This document shows positions 54,500 through 64,000 of a stretch of 64,000 bases of DNA, piece after piece. Source of the stretch: Notospermus geniculatus (taxonomy: Eukaryota > Nemertea > Pilidiophora > Heteronemertea > Lineidae); the NCBI GenBank assembly GCA_002633025.1, contig NMRB01000824.1:86977-150976 (forward strand). Direction: 5' to 3'. The translations under genes were made by a program, and so were the position numbers. Within the stretch, counting starts at the first letter, position 1. Every line of letters begins with the position of its first letter. Under the pieces are notes generated by a model, which was not told the DNA's origin, did not search any database, and saw nothing but the letters and a program-made list of their open reading frames with translations.

Positions 54500-54840
54500 G
54501 AATGAAGTGCAGAGTTTCCACAAGATTGACAGGATGGCGTACAGGTGCTCAAATCTGAAAAGGTATAAAGTACAGGCTTCCCCTAGACTTCCCTGCAGCA
54601 CCATGCTGCCGAGATACTCTGAAATGGCATGAACTACTGACTTTCTCTAGACTGCCTGACAGGATTATGTCTGGTACTCTGAAATGGGGCAAAAATATTG
54701 CTTCCTCTAGACTGCCTGACAGGATCATGTCTGGTACTCTGAAATGGGGCAAACTATTTGCTCTCTTTGGTACTCTGAAAAGGTACAAGATACTGACTTT
54801 TTCTGGACTGCTCAACAGGATCATGTCACTTGCTCTGAAA
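54500..54840. repeat. ~60-bp minisatellite, GGTACTCTGAAATGGGGCAA unit
   Basis: Four to six degenerate units with CTCTAGACTGCCTGACAGGA and TCATGTCTGGTACTCTGAAA, between M2 variants 4 and 5. Confidence 0.8.
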
Positions 54841-55178
54841 TGGGATAAAACCCCGGTATCTTTATCGGACGGTGCACTTGTACTTGGAGATTGGATGCTG
54901 CTGCTGCTGCTGGACAATTTCCCACATTAGAAAGAAATACCCGGAACAGAAGTGGGATCACATCAAAGCCATGACGTGTGGCAGAATCGTTGCTTATGAA
55001 CAACGGAAGCTGACAGGGGATGTTGGGATTACAGACATTGCGACAGATTTCAGGAAGACGAATGCCGGAGGTGTCGCAAGGACGAACGGAGCTCGAAGAC
55101 CAAAAGATGAAGACGATTAAAATTATAACGCAACGCAGTTTCCTAAAGATTTAAACCCTCTCTTTATTATATTTGCAG

Positions 55179-55292
55179 TTATATCTAGGTCTAGTTCTCA
55201 CCTTTGTAGTGGTGGTGACTGGTATTTTCTCATACTACCAAGAAGCAAAAAGTTCAAAGATTATGGAATCTTTCTCAAAAATGGTTCCGCAG
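55179..55292 (+). CDS. Na+/K+-ATPase alpha, alternative M2 exon variant 5
   Basis: 114 nt, phase 0/0 (TTTGCAG acceptor, CAG|GTAAAA donor). It encodes [30 protein letters not shown] and SFSKMVPQ. Last variant of the cluster in this copy; the next constitutive exon (start of the actuator domain after VPQ) was not found before the second block begins at ~56126. Confidence 0.95.
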
Positions 55293-56125
55293 GTAAAACC
55301 GCACGTCTGCGGAGCCCAAAATGTTCATTGTTCATTTTAAGTGTTGTTGCAAACTTCACAGTTTTAAAATGTTTAATTTTAAAGTTTTAAAAGTTATTAT
55401 AAATTTCACGTTCTTTGAATGTTTTGCAATCTTTTCATGGTCAAATTTCCCAAATTTAAATTCGATATTTTTGAATGCCTATTAAAGTCAGTTACACTTT
55501 TCATGAATTTCATTTCAAATCCACAAGATATTTAAAGCTTTAATGCCTGTTTAAGTGTTTTTACGATATAATCAAATTTCAGACTATTACTTTATGTGCT
55601 TTTGGTGAATTAGATATTTTGCACAAAATTCTCTGCAGAACGGATGTAGCCGTACTTCATCCGCGAGCTAAAGTGTTGGTGAGACTCGCTGCTGCAGTTA
55701 ATAGGTGGTGCCGGTGAGACTCGCTGCTGCAGGTGGCGTCGAAATGAGCCCATCTCCATTACAAAAAAAATTTAGGCGTCCTCACTACTCCAATAATTTC
55801 GGCTACATTGAATAACTGAATTCAATAAGCACATAGAGTATGGTCTTTGATAAACGTTGTAAAATGTTTGTTATTACGCCGTGTAGGTCAGCGGACGTGG
55901 ATCTTTAATTAGTACTAATAGTAGACAGTCGAGCACCGTGTCATTAAATGGAACATCACTGCTGATAGCTCGGTGGAGGTTACAGAACACTGGAGTCTGT
56001 ATCGCTTTCGTCACATCTTATGATAGTTAATCATGGTGTCACCAAATTTAGAGTGTTGCCGTCACAATATATGTTGGTCAGTTCGACCTCTGACGCTAGG
56101 CCAGGGCAGTGGTATTAGCTGGACC
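55293..56125. other. No gene recognised; unique spacer after M2 variant 5
   Basis: AT-rich sequence with a short internal repeat GGTGAGACTCGCTGCTGCAG (twice near 55678-55732). No exon seen. Confidence 0.5.
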
Positions 56126-57584
56126 CTTCTCAAGTTTTTGCCAAAGTATTTGCAAATGATGATATTTGAGTTCGAGCCAAATTTCAGGGGCATAGATAGC
56201 TTTGATAACGTAGGGGGCAAAATTGATCGAGTCTGAAACGTGAAGCTGGAGGGGGTCTGGGGACCATCCCCCCAGAAAAAAATTGAAAGTCTACATCCTC
56301 TCAGCATTTTCCCCACATCTGACACTACATTAACTTGACTTGAAGAGGGGAAATGACCTTGAAGAGCAAAACTTTGTTTTGTACCTTTTGGCTCTTGGGG
56401 GCATTTGCCCCCCTGCCCCCACTAGCTACGGCCCTGAATTTACAGTCCTGCATTGCAGTTACCCAAAGTCCGTGGACAAATTCTCCTCAGGTACGGATTT
56501 TCCGGGGACAAATTCTCCTGTAACTAAAGTATCGGTATAAATATGTATAACAGTCTCCACATCATAGGAGGCATAACCATTGGCGAGGCGAGAGGGTAGC
56601 ACCATCCCTGCGTCTTGGCACTTGGAGTGTCAAACTTGTCTTGTGCAACTTGAGAATCTCTACAGGAACATGCTGTCGGCGAGAAAAGTCTCACTGTCTG
56701 CTGATTCCCTTGCCAAGAGACAGTATTACAATCATTGGGTCTGGCACCTGCCAAATGTATACATGGACATGCTCTAAATGAGTCTGGCTTTGCCGGCTTA
56801 TGGCCTGACGCTCGGCAGTGATGGGATATGATTAGAATAGACGGAGGGTGCCAACAGATGCTGTATTAACCAAAAATTGACCGTGTATGTAATGTGTCAA
56901 AAAAGAAGTAGGGAGCGGGAGATTGCTCCAGTGCCTTGAATAGAGCTTGTGCAGATGACGTCATCACAGAAAAATGTGACCTTCCACAGCAAAACCAGTC
57001 GTACGTCGCTTTTAGTTTGGCAGGTTGTGACCAAATGTTTGTCAATTTCAATATTGTCTGTCTGCTATGAAATCTGACAGAATCTATTTCTTCCATTCTC
57101 TCCTGGTGTCATCTTAGTTCGTTGAGGCTCACCTTCTGAGCGACATGCGCCTGCTTGCTGTGGAAGGTCAGATGTGTCATCTTGATGGTCAAATTGACGT
57201 CAAGTTAGTCGTCGACCCACATCAAGTGGCATACTTTGTCGTCGGTGCACGTCGAAAGTGTGCGACTTCAACCATGACGTGATCTACACATGGTGCACTT
57301 TGTCGTCGACGTCAGCATGGTGGACTGCCGGTGAAAATGACGTCACAATGAGCCACTGCACAAGCTCTTGTTGGGTTGGATACCTCTCCAATTCTTGCCG
57401 TTACCGTGAGCTAGGCAGTCTTACCGTCGGTTATCTTGTATTGATCTGTGTGCCTTAATGCTAGATCTCCCAGTCATACAGATGGGATATAATGAATGGC
57501 GCTCTCTTCCTTGATTGACGTCAGAACCCTGAGGTGCTGGTGCCCCAGGATTCGTCTGTCTTCTAAATTGTATTTGTAGGTTTT

Positions 57585-58137
57585 TCCATCAGAGCCGAAG
57601 CCATAGCATTATTGGCCCTGGTAAATGTGGAAGAGGCCATCTCAAGCTACTCACGTTCCTCACTTGGATGGGGTCTTTTACTTGCCCTTGTAAAGGCACA
57701 AGTGACGCGATGCGATGCATTGAAAAGATGGCGAAGTGGTGTCAGTTTTAAGTGACATAGCACGGCACGGCGCGATGCGGTTGCATGCGGTGTTCATTCA
57801 AATTGTGCAAAAATGTCCTTGAAAATGATGGCCGCAGTGAAACTCACGCGGCAGGCGATTTGAAAAATACTGCAGGAGCAATCAGGGGCGGTGGAAATCG
57901 CTCGTCGTGTCTTACGCTTCTTACTGCATTGCGTCACACCGCAAGTGTGTACAGCTATAGGCTTTGAACAGAAAAAATTCGCGTCGCACCGCACTGCCAG
58001 TGTGAACAAGGCCTGACTCGACCATGCGACAGACTGAAGAGCCATGGATGATTAAATCCCATATGGACCAGATTGGAACCCTGGGTCTGCCACTTCCCAA
58101 GCGGACTTGATAACCACTAGGCTGTCAAGGCTCCTCA
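57585..58137 (-). mobile_element. Family-A SINE (minus) split by a fold-back insertion
   Basis: The tail half lies at 57585-57705 (CCATCAGAGCCGAAGCCATA to GCCCTTGTAAAGGCACAA) and the head half at 58018-58137 (CTCGACCATGCGACAG to CTGTCAAGGCTCCTCA). Together they make one SINE. Confidence 0.7.
57705..58018. mobile_element. Fold-back element inserted in a SINE
   Basis: Rich in GCGATGCG and GCGTCGCACCGC words. The left half (TGACGCGATGCGATGC, GGTGTCAGTTTTAAGTGACA) and right half (GTCGCACCGCACTGCCAGTG) pair imperfectly. Sharing with copy 1 resumes at the N (47382). Confidence 0.6.
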
Positions 58138-58198
58138 TCTTATGAATCATAGTAGACCTCTCTCAAGCTTCATGTGGTTCTTATCTTTTTCATTTCAG

Positions 58199-58324
58199 CC
58201 CCGCGCTGACAGTTACCGGTACGCGGTGACGGAGGGGGACGATAAAAATGGACCGAGCAAGAAGAAGAAGAGGGGGAAGAAGAAGAAACAGGAGTTGGAT
58301 GAGCTCAAGCAGGAGCTTGAGATG
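58199..58324 (+). CDS. Na+/K+-ATPase alpha, exon 2, second copy
   Basis: Same 42 codons, splice sites and flanks as 47699-47824; one synonymous difference. In a single transcript it would duplicate the N-tail, so it must be an allelic copy or belong to a tandem paralogue. Confidence 0.9.
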
Positions 58325-58419
58325 GTACGTAAACGAAACCGGCTGGAAAACTGGTGAAGTCCTCCCAATGCAAGACTTGTGTGCTGCTACAGCCCACCAT
58401 TCAGTTAGCGGTTGAAGTA

Positions 58420-58593
58420 CAGTGTTCCCTCGCTCTTACGCACCTCGATTTTACGAACTCCCGGATATTACGATCCCAACGCCTGGCTCCTAATCATCAT
58501 GCCCCCACGGACAAATCCTCGCTGTTACAAACTCCCGTTAGTACAAACTTAACCCTTGGACCCTGAAGGGTTCGTAATAGCGAGGGGGGAGTG
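58420..58593. mobile_element. pogo-like MITE, second copy (intron 2)
   Basis: Same TA-flanked element as 47920-48093 at the identical place. Confidence 0.85.
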
Positions 58594-59298
58594 TATTTCA
58601 TAGATTCGGACATCACAGAAGAGAACTGCAGCCCCGTGGTCATAATGATGTGAGGCCATGGCTTATGACTTTGATGTCATTTCGGTTGCGTTCTTGGACC
58701 GTTAACTGGACTGGTGGTGATCTCTGACGGCAGTAAGCTCTCCCATTAGATATGCTGCACTTGTAAAACTTGTAGTGCATTGGCCATTGACCAGACAATC
58801 ATTGTGAGGCGGTCTAGGAAAACCCGTTGGATTTCGCATTTGAGGAAAGTGTTAATGGCCTTGGTGAACCCACACATTTCAATAGCTGAAATGTTCTACG
58901 TAACAGGTGAACAGTAGCAGGTCGATGCACAGGCAATCTGACAACCCTTGTTGATCACTCAGCGACTACACTTCCGACGGGTTTTCCTAGACTGCCACAC
59001 ATATAATTAGAAAATAGGCAATTTATGAGGTTAGAAATGACATAAACTGGTTGTTATAATGCAGTACTTGATTTATGAGATGTAATCATTTAATTGTTGG
59101 TGGAGATCAGGTCATGGTCTCTGGTATTGTCAACATCTGTGGCCTTGAACATCACCATGATCACCACTGGGTCTGGACCATAGCGTCAGTGTCCTCCAAA
59201 TTTTATGTTTGGCTACGATCGAAATCTGTGAGTTTAATTATGGAAATCACATAAAAATTGCCACAAAAAACTGATTTTGTATATTTTCCATCTTACAG

Positions 59299-59358
59299 GA
59301 CGACCACAAAATTCCCATCGAAGAATTATATGACCACTTAGGCACAGAACCCAATCTT
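59299..59358 (+). CDS. Na+/K+-ATPase alpha, exon 3, second copy
   Basis: Identical 20 codons to 48781-48840. The exon end and its donor are the first unit of a six-fold 43-bp tandem array, so five further perfect donor sites follow at 43-bp spacing. Confidence 0.9.
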
Positions 59359-59589
59359 GTAAGTATTTATTTGTGACCACTTAGGCACAGAACCCAATCT
59401 TGTAAGTATTTATTTGTGACCACTTAGGCACAGAACCCAATCTTGTAAGTATTTATTTGTGACCACTTAGGCACAGAACCCAATCTTGTAAGTATTTACT
59501 TGTGACCACTTAGGCACAGAACCCAATCTTGTAAGTATTTATTTGTGACCACTTAGGCACAGAACCCAATCTTGTAAGTATTTGCTCTG
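59332..59589 (+). repeat. 43-bp array repeating the exon-3 end and 5' splice site six times
   Basis: Units start with GACCACTTAGGCACAGAACC at 59332, 59375, 59418, 59461, 59504 and 59547. Each has 27 nt of exon, AATCTT|GTAAGT and 16 nt of intron. Units are nearly identical. In the other copy the exon is single. Confidence 0.95.
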
Positions 59590-59740
59590 AGTGGACAACG
59601 AATGATGAAAAAGGAACTTTATTCTGTGTACATGTAGTATCTAAGTATGTGAGCAGCTCCTTGAATGGCCTGGGCTAGCCTTGATGCAAAGATCAGAGCT
59701 TGGATTTATTGGACAGTTTGCATTCACGGGTGGGCCTCAA

Positions 59741-60199
59741 TAGCCGTGTTTACGCCACTAAAAATCAAGTGAACTCAAACCGGACCAAGTACAATACGGC
59801 AAAAAAGTGGCAGTGTAAAACTGCCAAGCGTAGCCGGTCTGGACCACAAGTGAACCATACCGAGACCTGCAGAAGGAGGTGGTCTCGGTCCAGACGGAGT
59901 ATGGTACCCCGACTAAATGTGCAGTCTGAACCTGATGCACGGCAAACAGCTGAACTGAGTCCACTTACCTGGGACGGTATTGAGCCTGCCCGCAGTTCGT
60001 CCTTGGGTTACTTGTGGGAAAAATTTGTGATGATTCCGTGTGAGTTTCTTACCTCCACTGAATGGAGAGCGATGCTTCAGGGACATTGCGCAGTGACTCA
60101 TCGCTGCAGTCTTAATGGTACAAATGAAATGGACCTGGTCCAGTCCGAGTACGGTTCACTTCAACTGGACCGAAATGTTTGGCATTGTAAACACAACAA
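59741..60199. mobile_element. Fold-back element (~460 bp) in intron 3, second copy only
   Basis: The left end reads GCCGTGTTTACGCCACT and the right end GGCATTGTAAACAC; inner words CCGGACCAAGT/CACTTCAACTGGACCG pair loosely. The first copy continues from GGGTGGGCGTCAATCATG without it. It ends only ~40 bp before exon 4. Confidence 0.65.
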
Positions 60200-60238
60200 A
60201 TGGCGATGGAATTGCATACTTTGCTTGCCTTCTTTCAG

Positions 60239-60442
60239 GGTTTAACACCAGACAGGGCAAAAGAAATCTACGCACGTGACGGGCCAAATCAATTGACGCC
60301 GCCGAAGACGACACCAGAATGGGTGAAGTTCTGCAAACAGTTATTCGGCGGTTTTAGTTTACTCCTGTGGATTGGAGCAATCCTGTGTTTCATCGCGTAT
60401 TCTATACAAGCCTCAACTTATGATGAACCGCCAGGCGATAAT
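60239..60442 (+). CDS. Na+/K+-ATPase alpha, exon 4, second copy
   Basis: Same 68 codons as 49227-49430 with one synonymous change (Gln CAA/CAG) and the same Gln...Asn steroid-site ends. The acceptor is intact despite the nearby insertion. Confidence 0.9.
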
Positions 60443-60666
60443 GTAAGTATCTGTAAGATCAAGGAACCCTACGCAATTTTAGGAATTAGTCTCGCGTCGA
60501 GCTGGTCCTTGGACGTTATTTACTACAGCGCCATCTTTATGTAAAAGTGTTAAATATTGACAAACGCTGAATTTGTGCATTGAAATTGTAGTGAAAGTTT
60601 GAGTAGTGGTTTGTTTTTGCTGTGGAGATGTAACCCTTCTCCTAAATCCACTCTTGAACTTCAGTA

Positions 60667-60901
60667 TAGACCGTTCTCAAATTGATGTAAAGGGCAAAGA
60701 TCTGCACACTTCCGCCAAAATCTCAACCACAACCTCGATCTGAAGCTGAATGACGTGACACAGACAACCCCATGACAGTGACATCAAAGACGTTAGCATC
60801 AGAGTCGACCATTGCTGAATCATGGACTGCGTCACATCACCCAGTTTCAAATCGAGGTTGTGGTTGCAAGTGCGCAGATCTGCTAATTTGAGAATCGTCT
60901 A
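60667..60901. mobile_element. MITE 'TAGACCGTTCTC' family, second copy only
   Basis: TAGACCGTTCTCAAATTGAT to AATTTGAGAATCGTCTA. Absent at ~49657 in the first copy. Confidence 0.85.
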
Positions 60902-61325
60902 TTACTTGGTTAGATAATGCCGCCAGAACTAGACTTTGATCGTTAAAAATATTGATACTGTATAATCATATGTTGTATCTCTACATTGTGTGTGATTTCC
61001 ATGTCTTTCTTGTGCATTAGTTAACAGAAGTTCCTTTTCAGCACCAGATTGCAGCAAATCTGAGCAAGGAGCTCGGGCCAGGGGGTCTCCAAGAGGCCCT
61101 GGCATAAAGTACCGGTACCTCCTGGGTCTTAGGGTTATTCTGCACAGAAGCATGAAGTTTTTGCAGCAGATGCAAAAACTTTGACCTAAGTACCTCTTTA
61201 AAACGGAGCTTGATGCCTGTATTAGTATGATCGTGAATAATTCTTGTGGTTCTCGTCTACTGCAGGTATTAATAGAATAAAAAAGAGGAATTTTAAAGTT
61301 TCATCTTGAATTCTCACCCTTTCAG

Positions 61326-61439
61326 TTATACCTTGGTATAGTCCTTTTCTCCGTTGTGGCCGTAACTGGCTGTTTTTCATACTACCAAGAAGCCAAAAGT
61401 TCCCGAATTATGGATAGTTTTCGGAATATGGTCCCGCAG
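61326..61439 (+). CDS. Na+/K+-ATPase alpha, M2 variant 1, second copy
   Basis: Identical to 50079-50192 in nucleotide sequence, with the same acceptor and donor, while flanking introns carry substitutions and indels. Confidence 0.9.
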
Positions 61440-62578
61440 GTAACCCCAGTGTCTTGTTGCAGCGGATATCGTGGTCTCTGTTGATTGGTGCAGTGCCGCA
61501 GTCGTGATACGATTGTTCAGTATTTTGCTGTCCCGATTCCGTTGTTCGATATTTGCAACTTTGCGTCTATCCCTGCCCAACGTGCGTGAACTTGAATTTG
61601 TATGACTATCCTGTGGTGTTTTTCTTGGTATTTGATGACCCAAAAAGAGCTGTGTGTTCCAGCAGCATGCCCCTGGTTCCTCGTGATTCGTCACTATCTC
61701 TCCTACTCTAGACCTCTTTCAGTTCTTCGTTGGTATTGTGGTAACCGTCGTCATAGTGCCCCAAGTATTCTTCTGTCAGTTTCACAAGAACTGGTGGTAT
61801 TTAAGGAGAAAAGCATAAGACCATGCTAGTTTTCCTTGGGGTAAAACCAAGGAAAAGTTGGCCTGCCGGTTGATGGTCAACAGGGCTTTCTGTAAGCAGT
61901 GCGATTGCGGGATTCCCGCTAATACTCCTGTATCACCCGCAAGAAAAAATAGTCAAAACCCTCACAGGTTTTCAGTAAATAAAAAATCTATCTTTATAAG
62001 TAAAGCCGCCATTTGCAATGCAGGCGTGATGTCAGAATATTTCTAGGTCTCACAACACAGTTTTGGTGAGGTGTCACTACACAGTTATGGCGTATCCTGC
62101 ACTTTAAGTGTCAGTGGTGGTTTTTGTACTGAAACTGAAAAAATGAAAATCTCCCCAAAATAGTTGGAAAGCGGCAATCCCCCTTCAGAAATATTTGGGG
62201 GGAAGCCCTGCAATGCTAGTTTTCCTTGTGACAAAATCAAGGAAAGTTGGCCTGCAGATTGAGGGTCAATTTGTGTCCTCCGCTTTGATGCTCTGTCCGT
62301 GGAAAAAAACGGCGACCAGAATTTTCTGCCCTCAGTTCATGATGTCTTGCAAACTGGTTTTGATCTCTTGTTGTGTATTGCAGGGCCTGATGAAGGCCCT
62401 TCTTCATGTGATGGTGTCGAGGGATACCATTTCGATAATGGTGCGCCAACTTCTCCCCACCCCTCTGCGCTCTCCAACCCCCACCGCCGATACTGACCCC
62501 CCCAAAAAGATACTCTGCCCCTCCCAGTATACAGGTATATCTCCCCCACGATACTGATATATTTGCAATGCTTTTCAG

Positions 62579-62692
62579 TTGTACCTAGGATTAGTACTGG
62601 CAATCGTTGTACTGGTCACGGGCATTTTTGCCTACTACCAAGAGGCAAAAAGTTCAAAGATCATGGAATCATTCGGGAAAATGGTTCCACAG
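62579..62692 (+). CDS. Na+/K+-ATPase alpha, M2 variant 2, second copy
   Basis: Two synonymous differences from 51202-51315 (Leu TTG/CTG, Ala GCG/GCA). Confidence 0.9.
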
Positions 62693-63515
62693 GTACAGTT
62701 AGATCAGACAGACCAATTACGCCGGGCGCAGAAATAAAGCTTTGCTTCGTAGGGGTTAACAGTACTGTAATTCTTGCACCCGCATATGCCCTTAGCTATA
62801 ACTATAACATTAATTTGGGTGTTAGTGGGTCATTAACTTGACATTCACATCATTGCCTGTCATGTTTTGTTGTATTTAATTGGACAGGTATTTTTTTACG
62901 TCATTCCCAGCTGGGCCGATGGAGACGGTTCCCATGAATGTTGTAATCTTTGGTGATTTGCTTCATAAGGGCGTACTGGCGCATGTAGTTTGCTCATCTG
63001 CCTCCAGGTTTGAGCAGACGATATCTTCTGTTGACATTTTCTAAAAGCCTTAGCAATGAATCGGAAAAAATTTGAAGAAACATTCTTCAGATGCTTGATA
63101 GGAACAACATTTCTTCAAATATTTTTCAAACAGTACCATAGGATGTGAGAAAACTTGGACAGAAGATGTTGTCTGCTGGACTCAAGGAGATGAGTTAGCT
63201 GGTGATGTGGAACCTGTACCTGGAAAGGAGTCGGGTTCTTCTGAATGTTTATTTTTATCCGAGGTGGCAAAGAAAACCATGAACTCTTAGAATTAGGTTT
63301 GGGTATTGGGGTACTCTACTCCTTGAAATCATGAAATACTCGCTGACAGCAGAGGTCGTGGCGGATCAACGATCATGACCATCCTGAATAAGTGCTGGGA
63401 CACATGGCTCGTTGGTAAAGTTGATGTGTCATTACAAGCAAAGGTAAAAATGCCGGAAAGATCGANAACACAAAATCTTGCAGTCTTACTGAAAATATTT
63501 TGCCTCCCTTTGCAG

Positions 63516-63629
63516 TTATATTTAGGCACAGTTCTGGCACTAGTTGTGGTCGTGACGGGTATATTCTCCTATTATCAAGAGGCCAAAAGTTCAAAGATTA
63601 TGGAATCATTTAAAGAAATGGTGCCACAG
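63516..63629 (+). CDS. Na+/K+-ATPase alpha, M2 variant 3, second copy
   Basis: Four synonymous differences from 52259-52372. A short intron segment just upstream is missing at an N (63466). Variants 4 and 5 of this copy would be right of the window. Confidence 0.9.
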
Positions 63630-63705
63630 GTATACAAAAAGGATGAGGTGTAATCTGAAATGATGTCCCTGTCCCCTCCCTGATTAAATAATAAAAGCCT
63701 GGGCC

Positions 63706-63860
63706 CAGTTCCTGAAACAGCGTTAACTTTGACTTCTCACTCACTTGTGCTACTGTCAAGCTTGCCCTTAGTGCCATGCTAAGTAATCCTGGTGTTAACT
63801 AGGATATAACACCACGCCATAGGCTATCGCCGACTTAACGTGTTTCAGGAACTGCGCCGT
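63706..63860. mobile_element. Fold-back MITE, second copy of 52447-52605
   Basis: Same CAGTTCCTGAAACAGCGTTAA arms, with a few small internal deletions. Confidence 0.8.
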
Positions 63861-64000
63861 TTAATTCAAATGACATCTTGGTCGGTGACTGAATGTGAGA
63901 CATCCTGACAATGATATGAATATGCTAGTTCTGGGCTGGTCATCTTGCACTACTTGCAAAGCTTAGTCATAAGGTACGAGCCCAGAATGAGCTTCGTCAG

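Larger units (their letters stand above)
56126..64000. repeat. Near-duplicate block 3, copy 2 (partner 46190-52889)
   Basis: Repeats the repeat at 46235, Na+/K+-ATPase exons 2-4 and M2 variants 1-3 in order, and runs off the window. Divergence is concentrated in introns; exons differ only synonymously. Confidence 0.9.

Noticed and set aside
54872-55120. Open frame ending KDEDD just before M2 variant 5
   Set aside because: Looks protein-like in composition but has no family match I recognise, no acceptor-bounded exon and overlaps minisatellite flank.
59700-60245. 181-codon ORF upstream of exon 4 (second copy)
   Set aside because: Runs through the fold-back insertion absent from the other copy and reads into exon 4 in the wrong frame.

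Overview
The window is animal nuclear DNA: genes split by GT-AG introns, AT-leaning intergenic sequence, many short fold-back transposons and tRNA-derived SINEs. Frequent AGGCCTA words, very dense MITEs and divergent near-duplicate blocks suggest a highly heterozygous marine invertebrate, plausibly a deuterostome (echinoderm, hemichordate or amphioxus grade). I cannot fix the species.

Four gene loci are supported. (1) 9.28-12.41 kb, minus strand: a large 5' coding exon of an unrecognised low-complexity protein with an RG-rich N-terminus, poly-Ser runs and six ~75-residue repeats. (2) 13.63-16.44 kb, plus strand: a complete six-exon membrane-anchored short-chain dehydrogenase/reductase of the SDR16C/17-beta-HSD11/retinol-dehydrogenase type. 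(3) 19.36-27.97 kb, minus strand: a complete eleven-exon TOMM70 (mitochondrial import receptor), convergent with the SDR gene. (4) From 28.28 kb or at least 47.70 kb onward, plus strand: the 5' part of a Na+/K+-ATPase alpha-subunit gene. Its putative first exon lies head-to-head with TOMM70, 311 bp from the TOMM70 ATG.

The most striking feature is in the Na+/K+-ATPase gene. After the exon for transmembrane helix M1 and the M1-M2 loop come five alternative 114-nt exons (50.08, 51.20, 52.26, 54.10 and 55.18 kb). Each encodes a different M2 helix plus its cytoplasmic extension, all in phase 0/0 and 38 codons long. This looks like a mutually exclusive exon cluster that swaps the M2 helix of the pump. 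A second copy of the block (58.2-63.6 kb) repeats exons 2-4 and the first three M2 variants with only synonymous changes before the window ends.

Three large near-duplications run through the window: 1-8.5 kb versus 15.2-22.4 kb (SDR exons 4-6 plus TOMM70 exons 8-11), 33.8-37.4 kb versus 38.5-42.1 kb (no gene), and 46.2-52.9 kb versus 56.1-64 kb (Na+/K+-ATPase). Single Ns and one 295-bp N run lie at or near several block junctions. Allelic haplotypes stitched in tandem during assembly are therefore at least as likely as real segmental duplication. The copies differ by clean presence/absence of MITEs, which exposes target-site duplications. The rest of 28.3-47.7 kb is intronic or intergenic sequence filled with SINEs, MITEs and minisatellites.
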